From the NCBI GenBank assembly GCA_013697245.1, contig JACCXH010000054.1:17234-81233 (forward strand): a stretch of DNA of 64,000 nucleotides, read 5' to 3'. This document shows positions 46,371 to 54,545 of this stretch, piece by piece. This stretch comes from Bacteroidota bacterium (GTDB lineage Bacteria > Bacteroidota > Bacteroidia > B-17B0 > Aurantibacillaceae). The position numbers were made by a program, and so were the translations under genes. The notes under the pieces were generated by a model, which saw nothing but the letters and a program-made list of their open reading frames with translations, was not told the DNA's origin and searched no databases. The stretch's first letter is position 1. The number at the start of each line of letters is the position of its first letter.

Positions 46371-47072
46371 TTAATTTATCATGTAGTTCATATACTTTTC
46401 TTCTAGTTCGCTATGTGTGTAATCGTCAGTTTCAATCACTTCCAGTAAATTACCATCTTTCATAATGCCAATTTTATCAGCATCGTTAATGCTTCGGTGT
46501 AAATCGTGCGAAGTCATTAAAATAGTAATACCAGTTTTACTTAACTGTTTTATAATTTCCGAAAACTCGATAATGCTTTTTGGATCTAATCCGGAAGTAG
46601 GTTCATCTAAAAATAAATACTCTGCTTTTTTTGCCAGGGCGTAAGCAATACCTACTTTTTGACGCATACCTTTTGAATAGTTTTCTAAACGTTTGCTGTA
46701 ATGCACTTCGTTTAGACCCGCTTGCCGTAAAAATAAACTTAGCTCGTTTGTTGTATATTTTAGGTTTGAAACTGAACAAAATAAATCTAAATTTTCAATA
46801 GCGTTTAAATGCCCGTATAACATTAAATTTTCAGGAATATAAGCTACTTTATGCTTAACGGCATTAAAATCACCAGCAACGCTGTAACCATCAATGTTAG
46901 CAGAGCCTGTTGTTGGCGTAAGTTGTCCCGTAAATAGTTTGATCAATGTAGATTTGCCCGCACCATTTGCACCCACTAAACAAAACACTTCTCCTAAATT
47001 TACTTTAAATGATACATAATTTAAAGCCTTTTGCCCTTTATAATCTTTTACAATACTTATTGCTTCTAACAT
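46371..47072 (-). CDS. ABC transporter ATP-binding protein
   Basis: A 233-residue ATPase. Walker A GANGAGKST, the Q-loop, signature YSKGMRQK, Walker B YLFLDEP and the switch His (TSHD) are present, so it should hydrolyse ATP. It is most like ABC-2 export ATPases (CcmA/NosF/GldA-type). First gene of a three-gene operon with two DUF3526 permeases. Two palindromes of the probable Zur motif lie 18 and 57 bases upstream of the start, suggesting derepression in zinc shortage. Confidence 0.92.
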   Translation of the reverse strand: MLEAISIVKDYKGQKALNYVSFKVNLGEVFCLVGANGAGKSTLIKLFTGQLTPTTGSANIDGYSVAGDFNAVKHKVAYIPENLMLYGHLNAIENLDLFCSVSNLKYTTNELSLFLRQAGLNEVHYSKRLENYSKGMRQKVGIAYALAKKAEYLFLDEPTSGLDPKSIIEFSEIIKQLSKTGITILMTSHDLHRSINDADKIGIMKDGNLLEVIETDDYTHSELEEKYMNYMIN

Positions 47073-47089
47073 AATTTTTCATAATTTAA

Positions 47090-47143
47090 TGCAACACAGT
47101 TGCAATTGTACTACAAATTTTTAAATAATGCAACAATGTTGCG
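47090..47143 (-). promoter_or_regulatory. Tandem Zur-like operators on the ABC operon promoter
   Basis: TGCAAC-ACA-GTTGCA at 47090-47104 is perfect; TGCAAC-AAT-GTTGCG at 47129-47143 has one mismatch. On the minus strand TTG at 47133-47131 (inside the second box) and TACAATTG at 47110-47103 (inside the first box, one off TAnnTTTG) are 20 bp apart, so the two boxes cover the -33 and -7 elements. Confidence 0.68.
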
Positions 47144-47165
47144 GATAAAATTCTATTTTTGTTAA

Positions 47166-47228
47166 ATGGAGATGTCTTGTAAACAGGCAGAGACAGACAT
47201 TGCGATCAAAAAGCTACTTTTAAAGTAA
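47166..47228 (+). CDS. Possible 20-codon leader or small peptide
   Basis: ATG 47166 opens 20 codons (MEMSCKQAETDIAIKKLLLK) to TAA 47226-47228. An exact TAnnTTTG element (TATTTTTG, 47154-47161) is five bases ahead, which would make a leaderless message, and a Zur-like box is just upstream. I see no -33 element at proper spacing. The coding status is uncertain. Confidence 0.3.
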   Translation: MEMSCKQAETDIAIKKLLLK

Positions 47229-47251
47229 CCTAATAGAAACAATTTTAAATT

Positions 47252-47722
47252 ATGACATTTTTTATCGTTGATGAATTATTTATTTTAGATAGTGTAAAAG
47301 CTGATACAAAGGTTACTGGCATAACCTATTATAAATGGAATAATTTAGCGGTATCTAAAACAGGGTATGTATTTATTGATAAAATAGAATTGAAGTTTAA
47401 TAATATACCTTCTATTTTATTTGAAATTAATGATGCAGATGATGGCATTTCTTTAAAAACACATTACAATGTCGCTAACGAAATTAAGGAAGTGGAATCT
47501 AAATTTGATTCACAAATTAAAATAACACAAAGTGTAGAAGATAAAAGTAAACTATGGAAAACGGCTATTGCTAATACGTTGATAAGTTTTGAAGCCGAGC
47601 AAGAACAAAATTTTCACTTAAACCATAGTGTATTAGTAAACTTTGGAAAAGAACAACGCATCATATACTTTAATCCTGAAAAAGGTATGTTGGTAGATAT
47701 TTTTGAAAACGCTGTGAATTGA
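47252..47722 (+). CDS. Unknown protein, parent of a locally repeated sequence
   Basis: A 156-residue soluble protein without signal peptide or recognised domain, alpha/beta mix with an acidic central part. Its 3' portion recurs as remnants at 42303-42371 and 49446-49586; one stretch of 50 bp (47616-47665 and 49513-49562) is identical. It is the only intact copy. Function unknown. Confidence 0.6.
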   Translation: MTFFIVDELFILDSVKADTKVTGITYYKWNNLAVSKTGYVFIDKIELKFNNIPSILFEINDADDGISLKTHYNVANEIKEVESKFDSQIKITQSVEDKSKLWKTAIANTLISFEAEQEQNFHLNHSVLVNFGKEQRIIYFNPEKGMLVDIFENAVN

Positions 47723-47840
47723 AAATATTTAAAAATTTATCAAAAAAAACTATTAGAATGTTTATAATAGTCACTTATATTTTGTCTGATTTGCGGAAAG
47801 TTGTATTTTTATATAAATCTGACTTCAAAATCAGTAAATA

Positions 47841-48278
47841 ATGTTGAATAAATTTCTAACTACCGACCATTCAAAAACAACGATCCTTATTCGACTAATG
47901 GTTGGTGCTGTTTTCCTTTCGGAAGGGATTCAAAAATTTATATTTTCTGATACACTTGGAGCGGGACGATTTGCAAAAATTGGATTGCCATTACCTGAAT
48001 TCTTAGGTAGCTTTGTTGGTAGTTTTGAAATTGTTTGCGGTGCTTTGGTTGTGCTTGGATTATTAACAAGATTGGCGAGCGTTCCGTTAATCGGTATTAT
48101 GCTCGTTGCGATTGCAACAACAAAAGCGGAAGTCTTGGCAGAAAAAGGATTTTGGGAAATGCTTCATGGTAGCAGAACCGACTGGGCAATGCTTTTAGGT
48201 AGCATTTTTCTTTTAATAAAGGGTGGTGGATCTTGGTCGCTAGACAAAAAAATAGTGAAAAATGGAAGGCAAAGTTGA
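47841..48278 (+). CDS. DoxX family membrane protein
   Basis: A 145-residue inner-membrane protein with four helices. RLMVGAVFLSEGIQKFIF and GSFEIVCGALVVLGLLTRLASVP are the DoxX signatures. DoxX-type proteins are linked to respiratory or redox stress functions. The 3' end overlaps chrA by 17 bp, so the genes are co-expressed. It lies in a block flanked by copies of the repeated unknown gene. Confidence 0.86.
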   Translation: MLNKFLTTDHSKTTILIRLMVGAVFLSEGIQKFIFSDTLGAGRFAKIGLPLPEFLGSFVGSFEIVCGALVVLGLLTRLASVPLIGIMLVAIATTKAEVLAEKGFWEMLHGSRTDWAMLLGSIFLLIKGGGSWSLDKKIVKNGRQS

Positions 48279-49386
48279 TCTAAGAGACATAGCAAAACTT
48301 TTTCTAAAACTTGGAGTAATCGGTTTTGGCGGGCCGGCAGCTCATATAGCTATGATGCAGGAGGAAGTAGTTACAAAAAGAAAATGGCTGACCGAACAGC
48401 ACTTTCTCGACTTAATTGGTGCAACAAATTTAATTCCAGGTCCCAACAGCACCGAAATGGCAATTCATATAGGACACGAAAAAGCTGGCTGGAAAGGTTT
48501 AATGGTTGCAGGTCTTTGTTTCATTTTACCAGCCGTTATAATTACAGGAATTTTTGCATGGTTGTATAAAATATATGGACAACTTCCCGAAGTGCAACCT
48601 TTTGTTTACGGCATCAAACCTGCAATCATTGCCATTATTCTTGGTGCCGCTTATCCTTTGGCAAAAAAATCTTTTAAGTCGTTGGAATTGATAGTTATTG
48701 GAGTTTTAGTATTCATTTGTTCGCTGCTCAACTTCAATGAAATTTATCTTATGTTTGGTGCAGGTAGTATCGCCTTGTTATTGACTTCATTTAAAAATAG
48801 CAAAAACTTAACTAGTTTTTTACCGATCCCCCTTTTACACATTTCAAGCACGACATTTCTTTCGGCAACTAATCTCAATTTATTTTTGATATTTCTAAAA
48901 ATCGGAGCAATTCTCTACGGAAGTGGTTACGTACTATTTGCCTTTCTCGAGGCAGAATTAGTATCAACGGGTATTTTAAGCAGACAGCAATTAATGGATG
49001 CAATTGCCGTTGGACAATTCACTCCTGGTCCCGTGTTTTCTTCAGTAACATTTATTGGTTATCAAATTAACGGATTAAAAGGTGCAATCGTTTCTACCAT
49101 CGGAATTTTTTTACCTTCATTTGTTTTTGTTGCTTTGCTTAACCCACTTGTTAAGAAAATGCGAAACTCAAAGTTATTCTCCGCATTTCTTGATGCTGTG
49201 AATGTAGCTTCGGTTGCTATTATTGTTTCAGTTTGTTTTACAATGGGCAAAGAAGCCATTATCGAATGGCGAACGCTACTCATTGCAATTTCAAGTATTA
49301 TTCTAACATTTGGATACAAAAAAATAAATAGTGCATTAATAGTTTTGGGTGGCTCATTGCTTGGTTTTTTTTTAACTTTTATATAA
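48262..49386 (+). CDS. chrA: Chromate transporter family protein
   Basis: A 374-residue, two-domain ChrA (CHR superfamily). The first CHR half has LGVIGFGGPAAHIAMMQEEVV and NLIPGPNSTEMAIHIG; the second has LKIGAILYGSGYVLFAFLEAE and GQFTPGPVFSSVTFIGY. The PGP motifs are kept in both halves. It exports chromate by proton exchange in characterised members; long ChrA proteins in Bacteroidota are not all proven chromate exporters. Translationally coupled to doxX. Confidence 0.88.
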   Translation: MEGKVDLRDIAKLFLKLGVIGFGGPAAHIAMMQEEVVTKRKWLTEQHFLDLIGATNLIPGPNSTEMAIHIGHEKAGWKGLMVAGLCFILPAVIITGIFAWLYKIYGQLPEVQPFVYGIKPAIIAIILGAAYPLAKKSFKSLELIVIGVLVFICSLLNFNEIYLMFGAGSIALLLTSFKNSKNLTSFLPIPLLHISSTTFLSATNLNLFLIFLKIGAILYGSGYVLFAFLEAELVSTGILSRQQLMDAIAVGQFTPGPVFSSVTFIGYQINGLKGAIVSTIGIFLPSFVFVALLNPLVKKMRNSKLFSAFLDAVNVASVAIIVSVCFTMGKEAIIEWRTLLIAISSIILTFGYKKINSALIVLGGSLLGFFLTFI

Positions 49387-49445
49387 AAATCAACACGACA
49401 GAAAAGAAACACAGATGCCTAACAGCGATTAATAGTTTAATAAGA

Positions 49446-49586
49446 GCGAACTATGAAAAACACTATACCAATACATTGTTAAGTTTTGAATCTGAGCAAG
49501 AACAGAATATTTACTTAAACCATAGTGTATTAGTAAACTTTGGAAAAGAACAACGCATCATACGCTTGAATGTTTGTTATTTTTAG
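49446..49586 (+). pseudogene. Remnant of the repeated unknown gene (copy 2)
   Basis: The frame from 49446 reads NTLLSFESEQEQNIYLNHSV and continues to HSVLVNFGKEQRII before diverging and stopping at 49586. It corresponds to residues ~112-142 of the protein at 47252-47722, with 50 identical bp at 49513-49562. No start or upstream half is present. The rest of the 270 bp gap 49387-49659 shows nothing else. Confidence 0.75.
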
Positions 49587-49659
49587 AATACACGGTTAAG
49601 GTTAAATTGTATTGTCCGTATAAATTTGTATTAAGTTTAGTATCTATAGTAAATAATAT

Positions 49660-50151
49660 CTAAAGTTTACACCCTATGCCCATTTGTAAAACTTCTTTCC
49701 AACCCACCCCTATTTTAAAAATAAAAGTATTGTTTTGTGAATCATATCGGTAACCAACAAACGGACGGTATAAACTTGCAATATATACGATTGGCTGCCC
49801 TTTCAATCCTTTATCAAAATGAGATACGAACTCTGATGAGTGCTCAAAATGATGACTTGTCGAACCAATTACATACGAAAGACCAATAGAGCATTGTGAA
49901 CCAACATTATTTGTAGCAACGCGCGCATTCCAAACACCAAATTTTACTAACGGTCGAAGACTGTGCTTTACCGACTTTTTTAATAAATCAGGCGATTCAT
50001 ATCCTATTGAAACCGTGCTGTACAAAAGTACTGTGCCAGTGGAAAAGTTTACATTTCCTTTGTCTGGCCTCTGCTCCGATTGAGCAATAGAGTGAAATGA
50101 GCTCAACCATGTCAAAACTGCAATAACGCATAATTTAAGTTTACTATTCAT
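49660..50151 (-). CDS. Exported protein of unknown function, possibly outer-membrane beta barrel
   Basis: A 163-residue protein with a signal peptide (to about residue 24, HSIAQ). The rest alternates short amphipathic strands (VNFSTGTVLLYSTVSIGY, IVYIASLYRPFVGYRY, NTFIFKIGVGWKEV) and ends in a hydrophobic strand, which suggests a small outer-membrane barrel. No family is recognised. Its ATG overlaps the upstream stop by one base (TAATG), so it is coupled to the lipoprotein gene. Confidence 0.6.
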   Translation of the reverse strand: MNSKLKLCVIAVLTWLSSFHSIAQSEQRPDKGNVNFSTGTVLLYSTVSIGYESPDLLKKSVKHSLRPLVKFGVWNARVATNNVGSQCSIGLSYVIGSTSHHFEHSSEFVSHFDKGLKGQPIVYIASLYRPFVGYRYDSQNNTFIFKIGVGWKEVLQMGIGCKL

Positions 50152-51092
50152 TATTTCCCTGTTATAGCTTTACCAATTTTTTCGTATTCTTTCTTCACAT
50201 GGTTTGGAAGTCCTCTTGCACCGGTGGAGCCTTTTTTATCAAAACCGCTCGGCCAGAAATACCCTAAAATACCTACTATAGATGTGTCAGTATTAGCGAA
50301 CTTATAATACTCTCGGGCTATAAAATCCATATCATTTTTACTTATTCCGGCACTTCCATGTAATATTTTTATCCAGTGTGTGTCTGCTACCAAGAAAATC
50401 TTTTGATGGCTTAGTATACGTGACTTCAGGGTTTCGTGTTCAGAAAGATAGATAGAGGATTTTGTAGAAGACGGTAAAAAATAATGGTCAAAACCAACAT
50501 AATCTACTGAGGCTGGCGCATATAAATAATCAATTGCTAAATAAGCCTCAATTAGCATAATTGGAACCTGTGGAACTGTAGCTTTGGCGTAATCGCAGGC
50601 CATTTTAAACTCTGCTTCAGGAATGCTATTCCAAGCTGGCTCTTCACCAATATAAAAAGAATGAATTTTTGAAAAATTACCCGTTAAATTATTCGCAGCT
50701 ATAAATTCATCCCATCTCTGCTGATAATCATTTCTCAGGCCCAAAATCACACCGCTTCTTCCGCCCCCACTCGACTTTTTCTCAAAAAACATATCATTTA
50801 AATGAAGGATGGGTTTAACACCAAGGGAATTCATGTATTCCACCCTATCCATAATATTAGCAGACGGTTCGGTTACGAGAATATCGGCAATGTTACAAAA
50901 ATTGCTTACTTCATCGGTATAATTAATTTTTGAAGACTTGTCTCCAGGCTCATCCCATCCAACATCAATCAGCGTAAAACCAAAATATTTAAGGTTATTA
51001 TTGGTTTTTTCCGGAAAGGGTTCTTTTAACCCGGATTTTTTGCAACCACAAAGTAGTGATAAAAAAATGAAAAGAAGGTTAAGTTTATTCAT
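50151..51092 (-). CDS. Lipoprotein with a glycoside-hydrolase-like TIM barrel
   Basis: A 313-residue lipoprotein; ATG 51092 gives a signal peptide with lipobox LLCGCKK. The remainder has alternating strand-helix units: KYFGFTLIDVGWDEPG, VKPILHLNDMFF, FYIGEEPAWNSIPEAEF, DYVGFDHYFLPSS, GILGYFWPSGFD. EEP after a strand and a later aspartate are candidate acid residues of a TIM-barrel hydrolase, but I cannot assign a GH family. Coupled with the small exported protein downstream. Confidence 0.55.
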   Translation of the reverse strand: MNKLNLLFIFLSLLCGCKKSGLKEPFPEKTNNNLKYFGFTLIDVGWDEPGDKSSKINYTDEVSNFCNIADILVTEPSANIMDRVEYMNSLGVKPILHLNDMFFEKKSSGGGRSGVILGLRNDYQQRWDEFIAANNLTGNFSKIHSFYIGEEPAWNSIPEAEFKMACDYAKATVPQVPIMLIEAYLAIDYLYAPASVDYVGFDHYFLPSSTKSSIYLSEHETLKSRILSHQKIFLVADTHWIKILHGSAGISKNDMDFIAREYYKFANTDTSIVGILGYFWPSGFDKKGSTGARGLPNHVKKEYEKIGKAITGK

Positions 51093-51159
51093 GTGTAAGG
51101 TTACATTTCTGGGCAAAATTATTTCTATAGAATTTTCCTAAGTATGAACTCCATAGTTT

Positions 51160-51588
51160 TTATTTAACCGTGCAATCATTACATACACCTAACACACTCA
51201 TGTTAAAAGTTGCAGCTTTGTAATTTTTAGGTAATTTAATAACAGGCACGTGCACATTATCCAAGCAGGTTACATTGCCACACTCAGTGCAATTAAAATG
51301 GATGTGCTCATCGTGATGATCGTGTTCCTTACAATGTTTATCGTTGCAAAGCGCAAACCGAGAGGTGCCGTGTAAATCAATTATCTTGTGAACTATACCT
51401 TTTTCTTCAAATGCACTTAATATCCGGTAGATGGTTACACGATCTGCAATTTTACCAAATATTTTTTCAAGATCGGGCTGGGATACAGCTGTTTTACTGG
51501 CACTTATAAAATCCAACATTTTAATTCGGATAACAGTTTTTTTTAATCCTGCGTCTTCGAGTACCTCTTCAGTTTTAAATTTCCGCAT
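51160..51588 (-). CDS. zur: Fur-family metalloregulator, probably Zur
   Basis: A 142-residue Fur-type repressor: winged helix with DRVTIYRILSAFEEKGIV, a His-rich hinge (HDHHDEHIHF) and two CxxC pairs (CTEC; CNDC) for the structural zinc. ATG 51588 is chosen because TACATTTG (-7) is at 51599-51592, making the mRNA leaderless; an upstream TTG at 51606 would lie in the promoter. Assignment as Zur rather than Fur or PerR rests on context: a COG0523 cluster and the palindrome TGCAACCATGTTGCA in its own promoter. Confidence 0.8.
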   Translation of the reverse strand: MRKFKTEEVLEDAGLKKTVIRIKMLDFISASKTAVSQPDLEKIFGKIADRVTIYRILSAFEEKGIVHKIIDLHGTSRFALCNDKHCKEHDHHDEHIHFNCTECGNVTCLDNVHVPVIKLPKNYKAATFNMSVLGVCNDCTVK

Positions 51589-51591
51589 CGC

Positions 51592-51632
51592 CAAATGTAC
51601 GAACAAGCGTTAACATGTGCAACCATGTTGCA
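51592..51632 (-). promoter_or_regulatory. Promoter of the Fur/Zur gene with autoregulatory palindrome
   Basis: Minus-strand TTG (51622-51620) and TACATTTG (51599-51592) are 20 bp apart. TGCAAC-CAT-GTTGCA (51618-51632), a perfect palindrome of the same motif as at 47090-47104, covers the -33 element. Confidence 0.72.
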
Positions 51633-51660
51633 ACAATAAGTGGCAGCATTAAAGAGCTAA

Positions 51661-51876
51661 CTATTTCTTTTTAGGCCCTTTTTCTTTTAGTAATTCCTCT
51701 TCCGATTTGCGGGTATCTTTTATGTTGTGCCCTTTCGGAGTTGGATTTTTTTCTTTTAGCGTGGCCGCATCAAGGTTAAGTTCCGATTCAGGATGATGTT
51801 CATTAATCGTTTCCTTAGAATTACCAGTTACGTTCTCTTTTTTTTGCGAGTTTTTTTTGTTGTTTGCGTCTTTCAT
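51661..51876 (-). CDS. Small charged hypothetical protein
   Basis: A 71-residue, Lys/Glu-rich, probably disordered protein (KNSQKKENVTGNSKE, ending EEELLKEKGPKKK). No family, signal peptide or membrane segment. It is immediately upstream of the regulator gene but the regulator has its own promoter in the 72 bp gap. Coding is plausible from the composition but not certain. Confidence 0.45.
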   Translation of the reverse strand: MKDANNKKNSQKKENVTGNSKETINEHHPESELNLDAATLKEKNPTPKGHNIKDTRKSEEELLKEKGPKKK

Positions 51877-52027
51877 AATAGATGTTTTAATGCTCTACAT
51901 GAAAAGTTCGTGCCATATACAAAAGCAGCCCAATCTCTACCCATTATAAAGTTTAACACTAAAATAAACAAGTCCTTTCCAAAAAAAGCAATAGTTTTGC
52001 TAAATTGCCAACCATTAAATTGTTAAA

Positions 52028-52065
52028 AGCAATGTAGTTGCATTAAAAATAATTTTGTATATTTG
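52028..52065 (+). promoter_or_regulatory. Promoter with a weaker Zur-like operator before the plus-strand cluster
   Basis: AGCAAT-GTA-GTTGCA (52028-52042) keeps one perfect half-site of the motif. TTG at 52038-52040 and an exact TATATTTG (52058-52065) are 17 bp apart. The predicted start of transcription coincides with the TTG initiation codon at 52070. Confidence 0.5.
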
Positions 52066-52069
52066 AGCG

Positions 52070-52405
52070 TTGTATAAATTTAATAAATACATTTCCATAC
52101 TTCTGCTTTTGGTATTTGCATTCGTGCTTATCCCAAAAAGTGTTGTGCATGATCTATTTGCAGATCATACGGATACTGTTTGCGATTTTGACCATAACAA
52201 AGGCGATCTTCATGTTGAGGCTAAACATACCCATTGTGAACTGTTTAATACCAATACCACTTTATACCACCACCCTCAAATATCAATTTTTTCAAAACCT
52301 GTTTTATCAATAGTATCTGAATTTAAAGCAGGCATTGAAAATCCCTATTTTTATTCTACTCTAAAAATACTTCCTGCCAGGGCGCCTCCCGCTCTTTTTA
52401 TTTAA
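52070..52405 (+). CDS. Small exported His/Cys-rich protein, first gene of the metal cluster
   Basis: A 111-residue protein with an N-terminal signal segment (ISILLLLVFAFVLIP) and a His/Cys-rich middle: HDLFADHTDTVCDFDHNKGD, then VEAKHTHCELFN and YHH. These are candidate metal ligands. The only in-frame initiation codon before the conserved part is TTG 52070, since an in-frame TGA lies at 52064, and the promoter makes the message leaderless. Function unknown; periplasmic metal binding or sensing is inferred. It resembles small proteins that accompany metal TonB receptors. Confidence 0.65.
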   Translation: MYKFNKYISILLLLVFAFVLIPKSVVHDLFADHTDTVCDFDHNKGDLHVEAKHTHCELFNTNTTLYHHPQISIFSKPVLSIVSEFKAGIENPYFYSTLKILPARAPPALFI

Positions 52406-52571
52406 TTTCTTATATAAATTCTTTATAAACTTGGTTATCTTATAACTGAGTTTACGTTGTAATTTATTATAAGACTCATCTTTAGTTTTAATTAGTGAAA
52501 TCAAACTCGTAAAGGTTTAATAACCTATTTCATTAATACAAATTCAATTTTAAACTATTAAATAAATAGGA

Positions 52572-53774
52572 ATGAAAAAATTACCTGTAACTATTTTAAG
52601 CGGATTTTTAGGTGCCGGAAAAACAACCCTATTAAATCACATATTACACAACAAACAAGGCTTAAAAGTAGCTGTGATTGTAAATGATATGAGCGACGTA
52701 AATGTAGATGCTCAATTGGTAAAAGATCAAAATACTTTATCACGAACAGAAGAACGTTTGGTGGAAATGAGTAATGGATGTATTTGTTGTACGCTACGAG
52801 AGGATTTAATGATTGAAGTTGAGAAACTGGCAAAAGAACAAAAATTCGATTATTTGTTAATTGAAAGCACCGGAATTAGCGAGCCGGTGCCAGTAGCTCA
52901 AACATTTAGTTTTATAGATGAAGAAAAAGGAATTGATTTATCAAAGTTCTCCCGATTAGACACGATGGTTACTGTAGTAGATGCCTTTAATTTTTTTCAG
53001 GATTATTCTACAAATGAAACGTTATTCGATAGAAAATTAACTGATGACGATCAGGATCACAGAGCGATTGTGAATTTAATTACAGATCAAATTGAATTTG
53101 CAAACATTATTATTTTAAATAAAACAGATTTAGTTTCATCTAAAAATGTGAGTGAACTAAAAGCCATGTTAAGAAAGTTAAATGCTGATGCTAAAATTAT
53201 AGATTCGCAATTTGGTAAAGTTGATTTAACCGAAATATTAAATACCCATTTGTTTGATTTTGATAAAGCACAGCAAAGTGCTGGTTGGATAAAAGAATTA
53301 AATAACGAGCATAAACCCGAAACGGAAGAATACGGCATTTCTTCTTTTGTTTTTAGAGATAAAAAGCCTTTCCATCCACAACGGTTTTGGAAATATGTAA
53401 ACGAATTATTCCCGATGAGTATAATAAGAAGCAAGGGATTATTTTGGGTGGCATCTCGTCCAAAACAAGCCATTAATTTTTCTCAAGCAGGTGGTAGTTT
53501 AAGAGCTGAATCGGCAGGTGTTTGGTGGAACAGTATGCCTTTTGATGAGCGAATTACATTTGCTTCTTTTTTAGATAACCAAGGAAGTATTGAATCAAGA
53601 TGGGATAAAGAGTTTGGTGACAGCATGAATGAATTAGTTTTTATTGGTCAGGAAATGGATAAAGAGCAAATCATGAAGGACTTACAAACGTGTTTATGTA
53701 CTGCGCATGAAATTAAACAAATGAAAGCAAATATTAAGTTTGAAGATAACTGGCCTTTACCAAACTACAACTAA
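52572..53774 (+). CDS. COG0523 GTPase (CobW/ZigA/YciC-like metallochaperone), first copy
   Basis: A 400-residue G3E GTPase. Walker [11 protein letters not shown], the metal-binding CxCC in [12 protein letters not shown], Walker B-like IESTGISEP and NKTDL are intact. The C-terminal CobW_C domain ([20 protein letters not shown], then SAGVWW) is of the YciC/ZigA kind, which is tied to zinc limitation in several bacteria. It should bind zinc and deliver it using GTP. Followed with zero gap by the permease gene. Confidence 0.9.
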   Translation: MKKLPVTILSGFLGAGKTTLLNHILHNKQGLKVAVIVNDMSDVNVDAQLVKDQNTLSRTEERLVEMSNGCICCTLREDLMIEVEKLAKEQKFDYLLIESTGISEPVPVAQTFSFIDEEKGIDLSKFSRLDTMVTVVDAFNFFQDYSTNETLFDRKLTDDDQDHRAIVNLITDQIEFANIIILNKTDLVSSKNVSELKAMLRKLNADAKIIDSQFGKVDLTEILNTHLFDFDKAQQSAGWIKELNNEHKPETEEYGISSFVFRDKKPFHPQRFWKYVNELFPMSIIRSKGLFWVASRPKQAINFSQAGGSLRAESAGVWWNSMPFDERITFASFLDNQGSIESRWDKEFGDSMNELVFIGQEMDKEQIMKDLQTCLCTAHEIKQMKANIKFEDNWPLPNYN

Positions 53775-54518
53775 ATGGCAGGAATATTAAACATAACAAC
53801 CGCTTTTTCTTTAGGTGCCATGCACGCTTTAGAACCTGGCCATGGCAAATCATTTATTGCCTCTTACATGCTTGGTAACAAAACCAATAAATGGCACATC
53901 ATTACTTTAGGAGCCAGTTTAGCGCTGTCACATACAATTGTCTTATTAGTGGTAGGGCTTTTACTAAATTATCTGTTACCTCAAATCGAAAATGAAAAGA
54001 TTGAACACTATATCGAGATAATAGCTCCGTTAATTATGATAGGTGTGGGCATTTATTTATTGTATAAAATAAAACATCACATACAAAGTTGCTCTTGCGC
54101 ACATCATAAAAATGAAAAACAACACAACAAATTAGCGGCTCCAAAAAAAATTAATCTTAGCAATTTAAAATTAGTAACGCCTCAAGGTCAGGTTGAAGTA
54201 CAGGTGCATACACATAAAACAACCGCCTTAATTGGTATTGTGGCGGGTTTGTTGCCTTGTCCATCAGCATTAGCTGCTTTTGTAACAGCAGGAAGTTCGG
54301 GCAGTGTTAATCAATCATTTTGGTATATTTTAATTTATGTAGTAGGTTTTGTAGTAGTAATGATGGCGATTGCATTGCTAATGTTTGTCATAGGAAATAA
54401 AGCAAGCGGCTTGTTTAATCATAGAATGATAAAACATATTGAATATATAAGCGCTTTTTTGATCATTGGTGTTGGAACAGTTTACTTGTTTAACAATTTA
54501 TTTTTTCATCATCATTAA
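53775..54518 (+). CDS. RcnA/HoxN-like metal permease with His loop
   Basis: A 247-residue membrane protein with six helices. Helix 1 has HALEPGHGKS, the RcnA-type HX4GH signature. A cytoplasmic loop (~105-145) carries SCSCAHHKNEK and VHTHKT, likely metal ligands. GLLPCPSALAAFVTAG in the fourth helix is also typical. RcnA exports nickel and cobalt; in a zinc-limited regulon the direction and metal are open. It starts on the base following the GTPase stop, so translation is coupled. Confidence 0.82.
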   Translation: MAGILNITTAFSLGAMHALEPGHGKSFIASYMLGNKTNKWHIITLGASLALSHTIVLLVVGLLLNYLLPQIENEKIEHYIEIIAPLIMIGVGIYLLYKIKHHIQSCSCAHHKNEKQHNKLAAPKKINLSNLKLVTPQGQVEVQVHTHKTTALIGIVAGLLPCPSALAAFVTAGSSGSVNQSFWYILIYVVGFVVVMMAIALLMFVIGNKASGLFNHRMIKHIEYISAFLIIGVGTVYLFNNLFFHHH

Positions 54519-54545
54519 TTATTGAATTTTTAAGTTTTTTAAATA

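Noticed and set aside
51589..51606. TTG start extending the Fur-family regulator
   Set aside because: It falls upstream of the -7 element, which itself lies at 51599-51592.
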